From the NCBI GenBank assembly GCA_913054055.1, contig CAJXIT010000216.1:1-6173 (forward strand): a stretch of 6,173 nucleotides of DNA. Reading direction: 5' to 3'. Shown one piece after another: positions 1-5,691 of this stretch (position 1 is the first letter of the stretch; every line of letters begins with the position of its first letter). A model generated the notes under the pieces. That model was not told where the DNA came from and did no database searches. It saw only the letters and a program-made list of their open reading frames with translations. Source of the stretch: an uncultured Thalassolituus sp. (lineage in GTDB: Bacteria > Pseudomonadota > Gammaproteobacteria > Pseudomonadales > Oceanobacteraceae). The position numbers were made by a program, and so were the translations under genes.

Positions 1-9
1 ACACTTCCC

Positions 10-70
10 TGTTTAGATTTAGTCTAAACATTTGTGCTTAGACAGATGCAACACTTGTAATGTCTAAACA
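10..70. promoter_or_regulatory. Cluster of four TCTAAACA-like motifs (possible operator array)
   Basis: Four related 10-mers lie in alternating orientation. Site A is on the minus strand at 10-19, site B on the plus strand at 21-30 (AGTCTAAACA), site C on the minus strand at 35-44 (TGTCTAAGCA when read on that strand) and site D on the plus strand at 61-70 (TGTCTAAACA). Sites A and B form a perfect 8-bp inverted repeat, TGTTTAGA/TCTAAACA, around 5 bases. Sites C and D form a second one, TTAGACA/TGTCTAA. The cluster ends about 140 bp before the aminopeptidase start, so it could serve that gene or a neighbour left of the window. The half-site vaguely recalls MetJ boxes (AGACGTCT), but the match is too poor to name a regulator. 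A transcription-factor array is inferred; the repeats themselves are seen. Confidence 0.35.
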
Positions 71-212
71 CATCTCCTGCTTTATTCCTCGTTATTTTCT
101 AGTTCCACCCCCCTATTTTCATATTTTATATAAAGATGTCCTGTTACTACTGCGCCAAGTCGATTAATAGCGCTAAAATACAGATATAAAATTAATAATT
201 AGGAAACGCTCA

Positions 213-1571
213 ATGCAAGCCAATATAGAATTTGGATCCAATGGCACCCCACTGTACATACTGAATACATCTGACTACTCCAACTGGCTAGGCAATCAAA
301 CAGACGCCGCTCAAAAGTGGCTTCAAACGTCTGGCTTTTCCGGATCGGGTTTAGCACTGGTGCCAGCCATAAATGGGCAGCTTGAAAGTGCAGCATTTTT
401 TTCCTCTGAGCCGTCAAACCTATTTGCCTGCGCTGACCTAGCTAAATTGCTGCCTACACAAACTTTTAACTTAAAAGCAGACGATAACACCTGCTTAAAC
501 GCAGCCATTGCCTTTGGACTTGCACAGTACAAATTTGATCAATACAAAGCAGCACCCGACGAACAAGCAACCTTAGTTATCCATAACCAAAGCACAGTCG
601 ATCAGGCTCAAAAAATCATTAAAGCCACTTATGTGGTTAGAGATATGATCAATACCCCTGCTAGCGACATGATGCCGGAAAACATGTCTTCATTTGTGCA
701 ATCTATTGCCAAAGAATTTGATGCAACATTCAGTGAAATTGTTGGTGACGATCTATTAAAACAAAATTATCCCACTATCCATGCTGTGGGCCGTGCCAGC
801 GTGCATGTACCCAGACTGCTTGATTTACACTGGGGCGACACAAACCACCCAAAAGTAACATTGGTAGGTAAAGGGGTTTGTTTTGATAGTGGGAGCCTAG
901 ATTTAAAGCCATCTGGCGCCATGCGTAATATGAAAAAAGATATGGGTGGTGCGGCGCACGTTATGGGTTTAGCCCACTTAATCATGAGTCATAACCTTCC
1001 CGTTCAACTGCGCGTGTTAATTCCAAGTGTTGAAAATGCCGTTTCCAGTAATGCGTTTCGCCCAGGTGACGTATTAACCACTCGCAAAGGTTTAACCGTT
1101 GAGGTGGACAATACCGATGCCGAAGGTCGATTGGTATTATGCGACGCTTTAGCTGAAGCCAGTGATGAAACGCCCGAAATCATTATCGACTTTGCCACTT
1201 TAACCGGTGCTTGCCGAGTGGCTTTAGGCACTGAATTACCTGGCTTTTTCAGCAGTGACTCATCCGTCGCCGCTGACTTATTAAGCGCAGGCTTACAAGC
1301 AGAAGACCCTGTTTGGCAGCTGCCATTGCACAAGCCTTATCGGGACCTTTTAAAAAGCGAAATAGCAGATTTATCCAACTGCGCCAGTACGCCATTTGGC
1401 GGGGCCATTACTGCCGCTTTATATCTAAATGAATTTGTGACAGAAGGCATTCCATGGGTACATTTTGATGTTATGGCTTGGAACAACCGAGCACTACCGG
1501 GCAGACCCACTGGTGGCGAAGCCATGGGCATGCGCGCAGTATTTGAATTTCTACAGAATAAATACCAGTAA
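213..1571 (+). CDS. Leucyl aminopeptidase family protein (peptidase M17)
   Basis: Predicted cytosolic metallo-aminopeptidase that removes N-terminal residues from peptides, probably in peptide turnover. The 452-residue product carries the whole M17 catalytic set: K220, D225, K232, D243, D302, E304 and R306. The spacing between them (5, 7, 11, 59, 2, 2) is the same as in bovine lens leucine aminopeptidase (K250 to R336), and the signature NTDAEGRL is at 300-307. Two metal ions are therefore expected. The N-terminal domain (about 1-140) is short and divergent; the protein is shorter than E. coli PepA (503 residues) and closer in size to PepB-like enzymes, so no symbol is given. The ATG at 213 follows AGGA at 201-204, 8 bases away, a good ribosome site. 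The upstream DNA is AT-rich, with TATAAA-like stretches at 129-134 and 185-190, but no -35 box is convincing. It appears to be monocistronic. The substrate preference cannot be read from sequence. Confidence 0.95.
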   Translation: MQANIEFGSNGTPLYILNTSDYSNWLGNQTDAAQKWLQTSGFSGSGLALVPAINGQLESAAFFSSEPSNLFACADLAKLLPTQTFNLKADDNTCLNAAIAFGLAQYKFDQYKAAPDEQATLVIHNQSTVDQAQKIIKATYVVRDMINTPASDMMPENMSSFVQSIAKEFDATFSEIVGDDLLKQNYPTIHAVGRASVHVPRLLDLHWGDTNHPKVTLVGKGVCFDSGSLDLKPSGAMRNMKKDMGGAAHVMGLAHLIMSHNLPVQLRVLIPSVENAVSSNAFRPGDVLTTRKGLTVEVDNTDAEGRLVLCDALAEASDETPEIIIDFATLTGACRVALGTELPGFFSSDSSVAADLLSAGLQAEDPVWQLPLHKPYRDLLKSEIADLSNCASTPFGGAITAALYLNEFVTEGIPWVHFDVMAWNNRALPGRPTGGEAMGMRAVFEFLQNKYQ

Positions 1572-1585
1572 TGACATTAAAAATC

Positions 1586-1609
1586 AGGGTTTAGCCCATG
1601 CTAAGCCCT
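1586..1609 (+). terminator. Stem-loop after the aminopeptidase gene
   Basis: AGGGTTTAGC (1586-1595) pairs with GCTAAGCCCT (1600-1609) around the loop CCAT. This gives a 10-bp stem with a single G-U wobble, starting 15 bases past the stop codon. On the plus strand no U-run follows, so it is a weak intrinsic terminator or an mRNA 3'-end stabiliser. On the minus strand the hairpin is followed by ATTTTT, the more typical terminator form, but no minus-strand gene is seen to use it. Confidence 0.45.
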
Positions 1610-1651
1610 ATATCCACAAAAATACCATGGTTATCAGATACACTTTTTTAG

Positions 1652-1679
1652 TTTCAAACTTCCACTAAATCTTTATAAT
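1652..1679 (+). promoter_or_regulatory. Probable promoter of trhO
   Basis: A perfect -10 hexamer TATAAT lies at 1674-1679. A weak -35 (TTTCAA, 1652-1657, 3 of 6 matches) sits 16 bases upstream. Transcription would begin near 1686, leaving a leader of about 77 bases with a small hairpin, CCAGA (1730-1734) with TCTGG (1742-1746), just before the ribosome site. The call rests mainly on the -10 box and its position after the preceding stem-loop. Confidence 0.45.
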
Positions 1680-1762
1680 CCCGCCTGCTTTTACTGGACT
1701 CAGTTTTAGCGTTTCAATCTATCAAAGCGCCAGATTTACGTTCTGGTTAGCAGGAAAGCATT

Positions 1763-2767
1763 ATGAGCAATACACAAAACAGTATCGTGGTTTGCGCCAT
1801 GTACAAATTTGTCACTCTCGACAATTATCAAGACATCAAACCCAATCTGCTAAAAGTACTGGAAGATAACGCCGTAAGAGGCACCTTATTATTAGCAAAT
1901 GAAGGCATAAACGGTACCGTTGCCGGGACGCGTCAGGCTATAGACACCCTATTACAATGGCTAAAAACCGACGAACGCTTATCAGATATTGATTATAAAG
2001 AGTCTTTCACAGATGCCATGCCGTTTAACCGTACCAAGGTGAAATTGAAAAAAGAAATTGTCACCATGGGCGTTGAAGGTATTGATCCAAAACAAGTGGT
2101 TGGGACGTATGTTGAGCCCAAAGATTGGAATGCCCTCATTAGTGACCCAGATGTAGTATTGGTGGATACTCGCAATGACTACGAATACCAAGTGGGAACG
2201 TTTGAAAACGCAGTCAATCCAGATACAGAAACATTCCGCGAGTTCCCTCAATATGTGAAAGACAACATGGACCCGGTCAAAAACAAAAAAGTCGCCATGT
2301 TCTGCACCGGCGGCATTCGCTGTGAGAAATCCACTGCTTACATGAAAGAGCAAGGTTACGAAGAGGTTTACCATCTAAAAGGCGGTATTCTTAAGTATTT
2401 AGAAGACGTGCCAAAAGAAGAAACCATGTGGAAAGGTGAATGCTTTGTATTTGACGAACGCATTACCGTTAACCATGATTTAGAAAAGGGCCAATACGAT
2501 CAATGCCACGCTTGTCGTTTACCGATTACAGAAGAAGAAAAGCTAAGCGAGAAATATCAAAAAGGTGTGAGCTGCCCACATTGTTATGACAAACTTTCTG
2601 ATCAACAAAAAGCACGTTTTGCAGAACGTGAACGACAAGTTCAGTTAGCAAAAGAACGTGGTGAAGCCCACATCGGAAGTGATGTGAAAGAAGCCATTTC
2701 GAGTCATCGCGAACAAAAAACCAAAGAGCGTGAATTACAAAAGCTACGCAGCCAGAAAAACGCTTAG
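1763..2767 (+). CDS. trhO: tRNA uridine(34) hydroxylase TrhO (YceA/UPF0176, rhodanese family)
   Basis: Rhodanese-family enzyme that makes 5-hydroxyuridine at wobble position U34 of certain tRNAs using molecular oxygen, the first step toward cmo5U/mcmo5U. It is the O2-dependent counterpart of the prephenate-dependent TrhP route. The 334-residue product has the family layout: an N-terminal acylphosphatase-like domain (about 1-100, with LLLANEGINGTVAG at 42-55), a rhodanese domain (about 120-220) with the active-site loop CTGGIRCEKS at 181-190 (catalytic C181), and a C-terminal cysteine cluster, C248-x2-C251 and C271-x2-C274, that looks like a zinc site. The tail (about 280-334) is highly charged and probably helical; total length is close to E. 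coli YceA (350). The ATG at 1763 follows AGGA at 1752-1755, 7 bases away. It is transcribed alone and converges on the partner-switch operon. Confidence 0.97.
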   Translation: MSNTQNSIVVCAMYKFVTLDNYQDIKPNLLKVLEDNAVRGTLLLANEGINGTVAGTRQAIDTLLQWLKTDERLSDIDYKESFTDAMPFNRTKVKLKKEIVTMGVEGIDPKQVVGTYVEPKDWNALISDPDVVLVDTRNDYEYQVGTFENAVNPDTETFREFPQYVKDNMDPVKNKKVAMFCTGGIRCEKSTAYMKEQGYEEVYHLKGGILKYLEDVPKEETMWKGECFVFDERITVNHDLEKGQYDQCHACRLPITEEEKLSEKYQKGVSCPHCYDKLSDQQKARFAERERQVQLAKERGEAHIGSDVKEAISSHREQKTKERELQKLRSQKNA

Positions 2768-2781
2768 TATTAATAAAATAA

Positions 2782-2851
2782 GTCGCCTGCAGGCAGCCTC
2801 CTACAAAGTGTATGATCTCTATAACATGTAGGAGTCGAGCCTGCTCGCGAC
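2782..2851. repeat. Inverted REP-like doublet (REPIN/BIME-like)
   Basis: Two related imperfect palindromic units face each other. The right arm (2827-2851, plus strand) begins TGTAGGAGTCGAGC and holds a CGAGC/GCTCG hairpin. The left arm (2782-2805, read on the minus strand) begins TGTAGGAGG and holds the palindrome GCCTGCAGGC. Both begin TGTAGGAG and end GCGAC; the spacer is 21 bases. The TGTAGGAG head followed by a GC-rich hairpin closely resembles REP sequences of Pseudomonas, whose GTAG/GGAG heads are associated with RAYT (TnpA-REP) transposases. Placement just after trhO, between convergent genes, is typical. The nested hairpins may also stop or stabilise the trhO transcript. Repeat-family membership is inferred from one copy pair; no RAYT gene is in the window. 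Confidence 0.65.
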
Positions 2852-3110
2852 CACTGAAATCCAATTTAAGTTTTTGAGTTTCGGTGAAGAGATTTCAAGT
2901 TCATTACAACCTCTAAAAATTTACCCGCAAGCGATCAACCCACCAAGAGTTAAAGTAGGATGTCTTCGAAGAAAATATTTAGAGATTAGGCATGAATCTG
3001 CCATAAGCAAGGAAGCGGCCAACACAAACAGCCAGCTAAACCGCTGTTATTTCCACAGGCGAAGCCGTGGATGGGAACCTAAGATATTCGTAAAACTTCA
3101 ACGGTTGGCA
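2852..3110. other. Non-coding convergent intergenic region rich in inverted repeats
   Basis: This is the rest of the 343-bp gap between the trhO and response-regulator stop codons. No convincing gene is seen. It holds stacked inverted repeats: TGAAATC/GATTTCA (2855-2861 and 2891-2897); CTCTAAAAATTT with AAATATTTAGAG (2911-2922 and 2973-2984, 11 of 12 paired); the palindrome TCTTCGAAGA (2963-2972); GGCA/TGCC (2989-3002); AACAGC/GCTGTT (3027-3032 and 3043-3048); and a GC-rich hairpin CCAC(A)GGC/GCCGTGG around GAA (3053-3070). The last lies about 40 bases past the minus-strand stop and could act as that operon's terminator, although no U-run follows it. The density suggests a repeat element or a structured transcript. 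Confidence 0.5.
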
Positions 3111-4799
3111 TTAGTCTATGGCAATGGTTTTCCCAACAGGAAAGTCGACTTCTATCGTTGAGCCGCCATCTAGATACTCCATTCTGCTGCAAACTTTATT
3201 GATAAGACCCACTCCACGACCAAATGAATCTTCTTTGCTGGAGTTATTTACCTTACTAATATCAAACCCTTTACCCGAATCCGACATTCTGATACTTAAT
3301 ACTAATTCATCTTTTTTGATTAATTCAAAGTCCATCTCAATGGATGCATCCGTTAAATTATCCAAACGTTCTTGTCTTAAGCGATAATATTCCATAAAAC
3401 CATCTTCGGTTTTTTTCAATTCCGACGACAACTCTAAAATCCCATGTTCCAAAGCATTACTGTACACCTCGGCAAGTAACAGCCCTATCACATCCTTATT
3501 AGGGCGCATTAACGTTTGAGCGCCTAATATAGACATGATTTCTTCAACAGGATTAGCCCGCCTTATGTCTTCGGCACCCAGTTTACAATTCATGTTCCAT
3601 AAAATTCCATCATAATTCTTTTGCACCGACTCTGACGCATCACCTGAATTAATCACAACAGGTCCAGCTGAAACTTCAAACAAAGTAATGTCATCACGTT
3701 GTTCTGCATCTTGAATGAAGTTCGTCAGTTTATCTAAAATCGCGCCAATGGTGTCTTTAGTGCCTGACTGAAAGCAGCTTAATAATCGCTCTTCTTCAAA
3801 GAACTCACCTTCAGGGCTTTCCGCTTCAATGATCCCATCCGTAAAAAAGATCACTCGCTCTCCGTCTCCTAAGCGCCTAACTTCAAAGCCCTTATTAAAT
3901 TTTGCATCGTCTTTTTCAACCCCTAAAGGCATGTTACCTGAAGGCAAGGTTTCTTTAATGGAGCCATCGGCATTAATCACATAAGCATCTGGTAATCCGC
4001 CCCCCCATATTTGCAAGCTGTCTCCTTGAGGGTTTAGCTCGATGATACTGGCGCAGCAAAACATATAATCAGGCAGCATTGTGGCGAGCATTTTATTAAA
4101 TTCAAACGCAATCTCACCGACGCTTAAGTGCCGAGAAGCAAGCTGATCAAAACTATGTGCAATAGGAAGTGTGCCAATAGAAGCACCTAAACCGTGACCT
4201 GTGAAGTCTCCTAAAAATACATACAAACCACCAGCAGGACTGGGAGCTGATAATAATATGTCACCATTAAACGTAGAGGCTGGAGCAATGTGACTACGCA
4301 AGCTATCGCAGTCACTTAAATTATGCTCCATGGCCGTGTTGAAAATATGAGCAACAATGTTTTGCTCTCTTTCCCAGCGGCTGTTATGCAAAGTTAATTC
4401 GTTATTTTTCGCCGTAATATCTGTGGTCAGTTCGCGAATTCGAATATGGGCCGCTATTTTCGATTTTAAAACCGCATCGTTATAGGGTTTACTTAAAAAG
4501 TCATCACCACCGGACTCTAGGCATTGGCTTAACGCTTTGTCATCTTCCAAAGCGGTTAAAAAGATTACCGGTACATAGTTACCATCTTTTTGAAGTGCTT
4601 TAATTTTTTGTGTGGCTTCTAACCCGTCCATAACGGGCATCATCACATCCATTAAAACAATGTCTACTTCATGTTTCTCATACAGTTCAACCGCTTCCAA
4701 GCCATTCTCAGCTTCAATAACAGCATGACCATCATCTTCTAACAACCAAGTTAATATAGCTCGGTTCGTGGCCTGATCATCTACGACTAATACTTGCAT
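3111..4799 (-). CDS. Fused response regulator / PP2C-SpoIIE phosphatase / anti-sigma kinase (HsbR/CrsR type)
   Basis: Cytoplasmic partner-switching regulator of 562 residues. The receiver domain (1-120) has the acidic pair D7/D8, phospho-acceptor D51 (in LMDVMMP), T82 and K104. A short helical linker follows (about 120-150). The PP2C/SpoIIE phosphatase (about 155-377) has metal-site residues in FNGD (D180), LGDFTGHG (D198), FFTDG (D321) and RDDITL (D369/D370). The RsbW-like GHKL ATPase (about 400-562) has an N-box E444-N448-H452, DSGKGFD (507-513) and GRGVGL (527-532). All three domains look active. By analogy with Pseudomonas HsbR and Shewanella CrsR, the ATPase would phosphorylate the STAS partner or bind a sigma/anti-sigma factor, and receiver phosphorylation would shift the balance to dephosphorylation. 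The ATG lies 2 bases after the STAS stop and has no clear ribosome site, so translation is probably coupled. A seven-G tract in the sense strand (4000-4006) encodes part of WGGGLPDAY. The downstream target is unknown. Confidence 0.95.
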   Translation of the reverse strand: MQVLVVDDQATNRAILTWLLEDDGHAVIEAENGLEAVELYEKHEVDIVLMDVMMPVMDGLEATQKIKALQKDGNYVPVIFLTALEDDKALSQCLESGGDDFLSKPYNDAVLKSKIAAHIRIRELTTDITAKNNELTLHNSRWEREQNIVAHIFNTAMEHNLSDCDSLRSHIAPASTFNGDILLSAPSPAGGLYVFLGDFTGHGLGASIGTLPIAHSFDQLASRHLSVGEIAFEFNKMLATMLPDYMFCCASIIELNPQGDSLQIWGGGLPDAYVINADGSIKETLPSGNMPLGVEKDDAKFNKGFEVRRLGDGERVIFFTDGIIEAESPEGEFFEEERLLSCFQSGTKDTIGAILDKLTNFIQDAEQRDDITLFEVSAGPVVINSGDASESVQKNYDGILWNMNCKLGAEDIRRANPVEEIMSILGAQTLMRPNKDVIGLLLAEVYSNALEHGILELSSELKKTEDGFMEYYRLRQERLDNLTDASIEMDFELIKKDELVLSIRMSDSGKGFDISKVNNSSKEDSFGRGVGLINKVCSRMEYLDGGSTIEVDFPVGKTIAID

Positions 4800-4801
4800 A
4801 C

Positions 4802-5104
4802 TTAAACAAATTTAAACTTTTTATCAAAGTGAGCAATGGTGAATATTTTCATTAAGTTTGGCTGGCAATTTTTAATTTCAATGGCACAGTCTTCCGCACC
4901 TAAGTGATTCTTCATATTCAGCAACATACCTAAAGCACTACTGTCGATGTACTCTGTTTGTGCCAAATCAAGAATAAACTCAAGTGAGGTGCCAGCATGC
5001 TCGCTGTATGCATCCCTGAATTGCTGAAGAATATTAAAATCAAAGCGCCCAGCAATGGATATCGTCACTTGCTGGCCTTGCTGATTGGAGGTTACATTTG
5101 ACAT
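4802..5104 (-). CDS. STAS-domain anti-sigma factor antagonist (HsbA/CrsA/SpoIIAA-like)
   Basis: A 100-residue single STAS domain and the likely partner of the downstream three-domain regulator. The beta-strand QQVTISIAGRFDF (11-23) and the phosphorylation loop YIDSSALGMLL (52-62) are standard STAS features. By alignment with SpoIIAA DSSGLG, S56 is the expected phospho-acceptor, with S55 beside it. Known behaviour of the family: the unphosphorylated form binds an anti-sigma factor (FlgM for HsbA, the CrsR kinase domain for CrsA), while phosphorylation by the RsbW-like domain releases it. The ATG at 5104 has a strong ribosome site, AGGGG at 5115-5111 on the minus strand, 6 bases away. It is first in a two-gene operon, with the regulator starting 2 bases after its stop. 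A plausible minus-strand -10, TATTCT, is at 5141-5136, but its -35 (TTGAAG) is 19 bases away, so the promoter is uncertain. Confidence 0.93.
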   Translation of the reverse strand: MSNVTSNQQGQQVTISIAGRFDFNILQQFRDAYSEHAGTSLEFILDLAQTEYIDSSALGMLLNMKNHLGAEDCAIEIKNCQPNLMKIFTIAHFDKKFKFV

Positions 5105-5139
5105 ATTCTGCCCCTTTATAGTCCCTATTTAATTAGAAT

Positions 5140-5170
5140 AGTTGCTGAATTGGATTTTGCTTCAACAACT
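5140..5170. promoter_or_regulatory. Inverted repeat between divergent genes (candidate operator)
   Basis: AGTTGCTGAA (5140-5149) and TTCAACAACT (5161-5170) form a 10-bp inverted repeat with one mismatch and an 11-base spacer. The half-site centres are 21 bp apart, about two helical turns, which suits a dimeric DNA-binding protein. It lies in the 96-bp space between the STAS gene and the YbaN-family gene. It overlaps weak promoter-like boxes on both strands: TTGGAT (5150-5155) with TATGTT (5173-5178), 17 bases apart, for the plus strand, and TTGAAG/TATTCT for the minus strand. The repeat is seen; the operator function is inferred. Confidence 0.4.
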
Positions 5171-5200
5171 GTTATGTTTTTCCATTAAATACAAAATTGC

Positions 5201-5611
5201 TTGGCAGTCGGTGGTCAATTGGCAGAAAACAACAAGAAACACCCAGTAATCACATGGATATTATTAGCAGTTGGCTGGCTGTCTGTCGTATTAGGTGTGA
5301 TAGGCATCTTTTTACCCTTATTACCTACCACCCCATTTCTATTGTTAGCGGCTGCATGCTTTGTTCGCTCTAGCCCTAGATTTTATCAATGGCTGGTTGA
5401 ACACCCTAAGTTGGGAAAGTATGTACTGCATTATTTGAATGGAGAAGGCATACCAATGCGGGCCAAAGTTATCGCCATTGGTATGATATGGGTCACTATG
5501 AGTATTTCAGCATGGCTGGTTGTGCCAGTGATTTGGGGGAAGTTGACCTTACTGGCCATTGGCCTATCGGTAAGTATTTATATATATCGCCAACCCACTG
5601 CCACAGATTAA
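5201..5611 (+). CDS. YbaN family inner-membrane protein (DUF454)
   Basis: Small integral membrane protein of up to 136 residues and unknown function. The family signature is clear: GWLSVVLGVIGIFLPLLPTTPFLLLAAACF across residues 25-54, then RSSPRFYQWL (56-65). Hydrophobic segments fall at about 17-39, 43-54, 88-105 and 108-129, so three or four membrane passes are likely, with a positively charged NNKKH before the first. The start is a problem. The frame opens after the TAA at 5186-5188, contains no ATG before the first membrane segment, and offers only TTG at 5201 or TTG at 5219. The 5219 codon has a GGTGG at 5210-5214, only 4 bases away; 5201 has no ribosome site. A non-ATG start (5219 is at least as likely), or a small error in the sequence, would explain this. 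The gene is divergent from the STAS operon and shares its control region. Confidence 0.85.
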   Translation: MAVGGQLAENNKKHPVITWILLAVGWLSVVLGVIGIFLPLLPTTPFLLLAAACFVRSSPRFYQWLVEHPKLGKYVLHYLNGEGIPMRAKVIAIGMIWVTMSISAWLVVPVIWGKLTLLAIGLSVSIYIYRQPTATD

Positions 5612-5637
5612 TCCTTTCACTTCGATCAAACAGACAC

Positions 5638-5668
5638 AAAAAAAGCGCTCATGTTGCCAAGAGCGCTT
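5638..5668 (-). terminator. Intrinsic terminator of the OmpA-domain gene
   Basis: AAGCGCTC (5643-5650) and GAGCGCTT (5661-5668) form a perfect 8-bp stem around a 10-base loop. Read on the minus strand, the stem runs into seven T residues (5644-5638), a textbook rho-independent terminator 24 bases past the minus-strand stop codon. On the plus strand no T-run follows, so it would end the YbaN-family transcript only weakly. Confidence 0.85.
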
Positions 5669-5691
5669 AATGTCATTCAGGTGAATCAGGG

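Noticed and set aside
10..44. MetJ operator interpretation of the TCTAAACA cluster
   Set aside because: The motifs share AGAC/GTCT pieces with MetJ boxes but not the tandem 8-bp phasing, and the downstream gene is not a methionine gene.
168..175. Perfect palindrome TAGCGCTA upstream of the aminopeptidase
   Set aside because: Eight bases, single copy and expected often by chance; no partner site.
1465..1668. 67-codon plus-strand frame overlapping the end of the aminopeptidase gene
   Set aside because: It overlaps conserved M17 coding sequence in another frame and runs through the stem-loop at 1586-1609; no family resemblance.
1730..1746. Hairpin in the trhO leader as a possible riboswitch
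   Set aside because: Only a 5-bp stem in a leader of about 77 bases; no known aptamer core is visible, so it is not enough to claim regulation.
1982..2374. 130-codon minus-strand open frame inside trhO
   Set aside because: It is entirely antisense to a well-conserved gene, has no domain and no ribosome site; a shadow frame.
2874..3161. 95-codon plus-strand open frame in the convergent gap
   Set aside because: It runs through the inverted-repeat region and into the antisense of the response-regulator gene, has no ribosome site or recognisable domain, and its translation looks like non-coding sequence.
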